DNA from: Eurosta solidaginis
Lineage: Eukaryota > Arthropoda > Insecta > Diptera > Tephritidae
DNA length: 64,000 bases
Reading direction: 5' to 3'
NCBI RefSeq assembly: GCF_040869045.1
Contig: NC_090319.1
Location: forward strand, 379,145,601 to 379,209,600
Positions 59,601 to 64,000 of this stretch are shown here, piece by piece. The translations under genes and the position numbers were made by a program. How positions within the stretch are numbered: the first letter of the stretch is position 1; each line of letters begins with the position of its first letter. The notes under the pieces were generated by a model. It was given only the letters and a program-made list of their open reading frames with translations. It did not search any database and was not told the origin of the DNA.

Positions 59601-61718
59601 GCAGGTTTGCCAATATCATTAAACTCTTTTTCAGTCGAGAGAACAGCACTTAATGTGCAAACGTAATAAATTTATTTAGATACATTTGTATTAGCCCTAC
59701 TTCATCGCGGTTTGTATAAGTGTGGCTATTAACTGACCCACTTAGCATACGATTAGCATCAGTCCGGTGGTAGTCATTAAACATCTTAGCGAGACAGTGA
59801 TCTTACTTACGTGACCGTTTCTCTTATTCGCTGCAGGGTACATTCTTATAGAGTTGCACTTAGTAACCTGGTTCGTGGCTAACTCAATGCGCTTCATATA
59901 GCAGACATATTGCAAACTTTTGTTTGTAAGCATGTAGATACATAGCTATATTTGTATGCAAATTTTTAACACGCCAAGCGTCATATCATCAATGCAAAGT
60001 CGTCTATATTTCTGATTGCCACAGTAACTGCTAAAGTTCATTTTCTACGAGGCTTAAATACGAAGTCGGGCACGGGGGTATTTAAATATTTATTTGTACA
60101 CACATATGTACATATGAAAATACAAATACCTAAAGTTTTAACTACACTTCTCTTTAATATAAATAAAAAAAATATTCGAAATAACTAATAACAATAACAA
60201 CGTAACGCTTGAGTGGCTGTGCGCGGTTAATGTCTCTCACGTTTAATTACCATAATCACAAAATCTTTGCAGCAATCAAATGTAATCAGTTCAATGTGCT
60301 CTTAGAAGTTTTGCAGAATCACGCCAAGTGGAATAATAGCAATAACTTTTTATGTATTTTTAAGGTGCTTTGCATTTAAATGGTTCATATAATAGGACTA
60401 GGACAATTTTGGGTGAGAAGTGAATTTAAATGAATTTGCATGGATTGAATGTAGTTGTGGGCACAAAGTAAGACCTCTGTTATATTAATTGGCTTAAGAT
60501 GATTTTTGCGGAATCCTATAAGTTACGCTAGTCTTCCCTGTCATTATTGGAAACCATCAGAAAATCGACACAATTCGTTGATCTTGAAGCTTCGAGTGCC
60601 GCAAAAAAAAAAAACACATCTAACATCGCCGCTTAAACATAAACAGCATACATCACCTTTCCCTTAAGTCTCCGTTTTACCCAAACTTCTACAGAGTATT
60701 CATGCTAGTTCGAACCAACATAAATGCACTCTAATGCGCACGGAGTACAGCGAACGACAGGTGGTAGGTTAAATTAAGTCCAGTTTTTGATGGGACAGGC
60801 TCACTTAACAAACATGAAGGTCCGTTGGGATACCCCATAAAATAAAGGTGATATCAGCTATAATTACTCAGAGATTTGATGCGTAGGTAGGTAAGTTGGA
60901 GCATGTTGGTCAGCGAAGACCTCACGTAGACTAAGCGAGCCCATATTTTTTAACAAAATTGCACTCAAAGACCAAACCACGCATCAACAATAGAAGACTT
61001 GTTGGGTAACGACGCGTAGATGAAGGCCTTTGGTTGCCGGTATAGCAGGGAGTGATTCGACGACTTTACCTATTTAGTTACGAATTTACTCATAGCACCT
61101 GCAAAAGGAAAATTTTTCCAATATTTTGAGACGTAATTTGGATATGGTCCCTATCCCGGAGCCCCAAACACAGAGCGAATTAATTGCGTTCCAGAGATCC
61201 TTCTATTCGTTTCCAACGAAACTAAAAAGACCAATTTTCTAAGACCTGCTCTTTGATCTAGAACTGATGCGATGCCAAAATAAGCCGCTGGTAAAACATG
61301 TTCTTAATTTATAGCTAAATCAGACCATCCAATGTTCTATATTGAAATAACTGTCCGAACCCAATAATACAAATACAAAAGCGGTCAGAAAAAGATTGAT
61401 CTGCTCTGATGCTTTAGTGGATTGTTGAATGAGCTTTCCCTTGGTCTCTTGATACAGTAATCGCTGCCCACTGACTTGGGTAGCCCTCGGCTACAACGAA
61501 GTGATACTCATTGTAAATACAGGAAATCTGTGTAACGGTACATATCTTTTGCTTTAGTTAAAAATGTCTGAGGTCAATACCAACGTCTTTTTTTTGGCTG
61601 TGGAGGGCGGTAAACTTTCTTTTACATGCTTCAACCGACTATTACAAATGATAAATTGGGAGACGTGAACTTAATGACTATGAGAAGGTCACGGTTTTAT
61701 GTATCTTGTAAGCTCTCT
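59601..61718. other. non-coding DNA, nothing recognised
   Basis: About 2.1 kb with stops in all frames and no repeat pairing apart from small A runs near 60600. Possibly unique host sequence. Confidence 0.45.
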
Positions 61719-61850
61719 GAGATGTAGTTGTTGTTGTCTTTGTAGAGATAAAGTCACGCTTCGAAGGTTCTGGTGAGTGTTGTCGACGTTCATCGTCCTT
61801 TTTTTGGTATAGAACCGGTACTAACAAGCATCATTAGATAACAAGCGAGA
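61719..61850 (+). repeat. dispersed repeat, related to 49381-49480
   Basis: GTTGTTGTTGTCTTTGTAGA, GATAAAGTCACGC, GGTGAGTGTTGTCGACGTTC and GGTATAGAACCGGTAC match the order of blocks at 49388-49470. Confidence 0.5.
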
Positions 61851-62132
61851 CCATCAGCATTAGCTGTCAGAGTTCTCTGTTATACTGACGAGAATGGGAG
61901 ATATAATGAAGTGTGTGACTTCACGGACACTCTTGTGAAGCGGCTATATTTTAGTAATCGCCTCTAACACTCCTCCCTCAAAATTTTTCGCATTTATGTG
62001 TCTATGAAAGGTCAGTGCTTTTAATGTCAATGAAAAAAAAAAATTTTTAATGTTCCTCAAAAAAATAAAAAAAATAAATCTGTGAGTTAAGCTGGCTCGA
62101 GGTCAGGTGTAATAAAACACTAGAAGTTCTTG

Positions 62133-62180
62133 TATAACCGATATATTTCGATTACCTTCGGTAATCGTCCTCAGGGTAAC
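62133..62180 (-). ncRNA. hammerhead-like ribozyme fold downstream of the Penelope-like ORF
   Basis: On the minus strand: GTTACC (62180-62175), CTGAGGA (62174-62168, fits CUGANGA), a perfect 8-bp hairpin CGATTACC/GGTAATCG with a GAA loop (62167-62149), AAA, TATATC, then GGTTAT, which can pair with GTTACC. Penelope-like elements are known to carry hammerhead motifs in their terminal repeats. The usual GAAA box is only met if the last stem pair is opened, so activity is doubtful. Confidence 0.4.
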
Positions 62181-62265
62181 TATTAACAATAAAAAACAAC
62201 ATGAAAATTATAATCAAACAATATATCACAAATAACAATAATTTTTCTAATTACATACATTTATT

Positions 62266-63429
62266 TCACTTTTTCACTGTCTGACGTGGAGTATTATACT
62301 GTTTATTTTTTGTCAACAAGTGTCTGTACGACTGTGCAGTATTATCAATATCTGTTTTGTAGTTAATTCGTATGTTTGAAGGTGTGTTAACGATATGTAA
62401 CATTTCTAATGTGTACCTCTTCTTCCATTTATCTTCTTTCTCAATAACTGAAGCGTCGTCGAAGTTCGGACTGTGATAACTGCTGGCACAGTGGGCCATG
62501 AGAGCTGTTTTATGGTTCTTAGTAGAATAACATTGTTTGTAACCAGATTTGTGTTGTGACAGTCGAGTTTTTAATTTTGCTTTGGTTGTGCCCACATAAA
62601 TCTTATTGCACGATTCTTTATCATTACCTTTGCAAGGAATTTTATATACAATATCGCTTTTTTCGGTGTTTGGTATTTTTGATTTTGTTTTATTGAAAAT
62701 ATGTTTTAGAGTGTTTATTGGTTTATGGGCAATTTTTGTTTCTTCGCTATTATAGCAATCTGATTTGGCAAGTCGCTCTGATAAACCAGGTACGTAAATA
62801 ACAGATTTAAATGTTTTTGGGGTTTTTGGTATAATATCTCGGTTTGTTGATCCCGTTCTTCTTATTAAACTTTTTACAATATTCTCTGGAAAATCATTAT
62901 TTCTTAATAGTAATTTAATTTCTTCTATAGTTTCTTTGTGGTAAGTGTCGTCCGATATTTGTAGCATTCGTCTTATACAGCCCGTTGCTGTATTGATAAT
63001 CATCGTCTTTGGGTGTTTGGAGTTAAAATTGATGATGCGTCCTGATGATATTGATTTCTTATACCACTTCAATTTAATTTTATTGCCTTCTCTTATTACA
63101 AGTGAGTCCAGGTATGGTAATTTTCCATCTTCTTCGAATTCCATAGTAAATTTTATATGTCGATCAAAGGAGTTTAATACGTCAAGTGTGTTTTGTACCT
63201 CGGTTTCTTTTACTATCGCAAAAATGTCATCAACATATTTTGCTACAGATCTTGGCTTTTGTATTAGCTTTTCAATGTTATTTTCCAACAACTTTTCCAT
63301 TAATATGTCTGCTATGATAGGTGAGGTCGGTGATCCCATTGGTAATCCTTGGAGTTGAGTATATATCTTGTCATTAAATTTAAAATATCTATTTTCCTCA
63401 ATGCAGAACTTTACTATTTCCATAAACAT
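62266..63429 (-). CDS. Penelope-like reverse transcriptase/GIY-YIG endonuclease, C-terminal part
   Basis: A 387-residue open frame. Residues 27-45 (QGLPMGSPTSPIIADILME) and 62-70 (VAKYVDDIF) are RT motifs B and C with the catalytic YVDD pair. Residues 80-150 hold the LPYLDSLV and NFNSKHPKT blocks typical of Penelope RTs. The endonuclease follows: VYKIPC (261-266) and KIYVGTT (276-282) for the GIY and YIG strands, LKTRLSQHK (286-294), HKTALMAHC (306-314) and a candidate catalytic Glu in YTLEMLHI (339-346). Reading stays open upstream of the Met at 63429 to about 63558, adding residues homologous to the plus-strand copy only up to 63524. Full Penelope proteins are about twice as long, so this is 5'-truncated. 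No stop or frameshift lies inside, so the copy is young. Confidence 0.92.
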   Translation of the reverse strand: MFMEIVKFCIEENRYFKFNDKIYTQLQGLPMGSPTSPIIADILMEKLLENNIEKLIQKPRSVAKYVDDIFAIVKETEVQNTLDVLNSFDRHIKFTMEFEEDGKLPYLDSLVIREGNKIKLKWYKKSISSGRIINFNSKHPKTMIINTATGCIRRMLQISDDTYHKETIEEIKLLLRNNDFPENIVKSLIRRTGSTNRDIIPKTPKTFKSVIYVPGLSERLAKSDCYNSEETKIAHKPINTLKHIFNKTKSKIPNTEKSDIVYKIPCKGNDKESCNKIYVGTTKAKLKTRLSQHKSGYKQCYSTKNHKTALMAHCASSYHSPNFDDASVIEKEDKWKKRYTLEMLHIVNTPSNIRINYKTDIDNTAQSYRHLLTKNKQYNTPRQTVKK

Positions 63430-63544
63430 TTTTCTAGGTATTTTAGTGTACTCTTCTATTATTGTCCATTTTTCTCTTATTACGTCAAGTGCAAGTTGTG
63501 TGGGTATGCTAGGGAACAGTGATATATGTTCAACTATAACAACT

Positions 63545-64000
63545 ATAACATCGCCATCCTACGGCCTTTGTACATATATTTCAAACATTTTAAAGAAATT
63601 AACATTAAATTCGAGCTACAACGTAAAAAATACCATTGATTTTAAAGAAAAGATAAACAATACATTTATTTGTGACGATGAAAAACTTATTTCCTTCGAT
63701 GTTGTATCACTGTTCCCTAGCATACCCACACAACTTGCACTTGACGTAATAAGAGAAAAATGGACAATAATAGAAGAGTACACTAAAATACCTAGAAAAA
63801 TGTTTATGGAAATAGTAAAGTTCTGCATTGAGGAAAATAGATATTTTAAATTTAATGACAAGATATATACTCAACTCCAAGGATTACCAATGGGATCACC
63901 GACCTCACCTATCATAGCAGACATATTAATGGAAAAGTTGTTGGAAAATAGCATTGAAAAGCTAATACAAAAGCCAAGATCTGTAGCAAAATATGTTGAT
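63545..64000 (+). CDS. Penelope-like reverse transcriptase, second copy, runs off the window
   Basis: Open on the plus strand from about 63545 to the window end, in the frame with TCG at 63551. It reads SPSYGLCTYISNILKKL, then ISFDVVSLFPSIPTQLALDV with RT motif A (FDVVSLF), then the QGLPMGSPTSPI block and AKYVD at the edge. It extends further N-terminal than copy 1. From 63705 on it is the inverted equivalent of 63524 downward, with a single noticed difference (Asn to Ser, near 63951). Start and stop are outside what can be seen, so activity cannot be judged. Confidence 0.9.
   Translation, partial: MTSPSYGLCTYISNILKKLTLNSSYNVKNTIDFKEKINNTFICDDEKLISFDVVSLFPSIPTQLALDVIREKWTIIEEYTKIPRKMFMEIVKFCIEENRYFKFNDKIYTQLQGLPMGSPTSPIIADILMEKLLENSIEKLIQKPRSVAKYVD

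Larger units (their letters stand above)
62100..63528 (-). mobile_element. Penelope-like element, copy 1 (5'-truncated, minus)
   Basis: Contains the ORF at 62266-63524 and its downstream region with the hammerhead-like fold. The 3' boundary near 62100 is not precisely placed. Its 5' side ends at about 63524, where the homology with the plus-strand copy breaks. Confidence 0.85.

Noticed and set aside
62945..63358. 137-codon plus-strand frame
   Set aside because: Antisense shadow of the Penelope-like reverse transcriptase.

Overview
The window is about 64 kb of AT-rich, repeat-dominated insect DNA. No complete host gene, tRNA or rRNA could be supported. The transposon families point to a higher fly: INE-1/DINE-like rolling-circle elements with a GGAC tract followed by GGGCGTGG boxes, degenerate Jockey-type non-LTR elements, hAT and piggyBac relics, and a Penelope-like element. 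A tephritid fruit fly or close relative is my best guess. That guess is inferred from familiarity with such repeats; no gene in the window settles it. The setting could be intergenic DNA, a very large intron or heterochromatin.

The dominant family (here 'family 1') has eight copies: A 2350-4302, B 8266-11141, C 13164-25651, D 29879-32604 (minus), E 36152-37553 (minus), F 37966-38486, G 51839-53530 (minus) and H 54522-57979. Every copy has the same 5' end, with a GTTCGG/CCGAAC hairpin and a TACTCAGTTGAG box. Each full copy then has a tandem block of about 130-bp monomers, a 1.4-kb right half, a GGAC tract, and a 3' end that folds as TATACTC/GAGTATA. This architecture resembles Helentron/DINE elements. 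Monomer number runs from 0 (F) through about 2 (A, E, G), 10-11 (B, D) and 15-16 (H) to about 85 in C. Copy C is therefore a 12.5-kb element whose core is an 11-kb satellite array with higher-order structure.

Layout. 1-2349: non-coding, with one 7-bp microsatellite. 2350-4302: element A, interrupted by an RTE-like fragment with a 15-bp target duplication. 4409-6350: hAT relic with 8-bp target duplications, itself carrying a piggyBac-type MITE. 8086-11623: a second DINE-like family, split by element B. 11816-12180: RNase H relic. 13164-25651: giant element C. 25652-28494: a reverse transcriptase relic, then a dead piggyBac whose right end is duplicated in an exact 240-bp tandem. 28580-29375: hairpin-rich repeat. 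29400-32690: a 155-bp tandem repeat split by element D. 32800-35400: non-LTR relics and direct repeats. 36152-38486: elements E and F. 38780-39515: Jockey-like relic. 42689-46284: a small hAT-type MITE and a 3.4-kb hAT element. 46440-49700: hexanucleotide DNA, an inverted-repeat structure and an RTE-like pseudogene. 51839-57979: elements G and H. 58137-59600: a perfect palindromic MITE, another inverted repeat and a reverse transcriptase relic. 62100-64000: two nearly identical Penelope-like copies head to head, with a hammerhead-like fold beyond the stop codon of the first.

The only long intact reading frames belong to the Penelope-like element (reverse transcriptase plus GIY-YIG endonuclease). 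All other coding sequence seen is a broken transposon protein. The window is best read as a layered record of insertions: nested elements with visible target duplications give relative ages, and family 1 shows a transposon-borne tandem repeat growing into satellite DNA.
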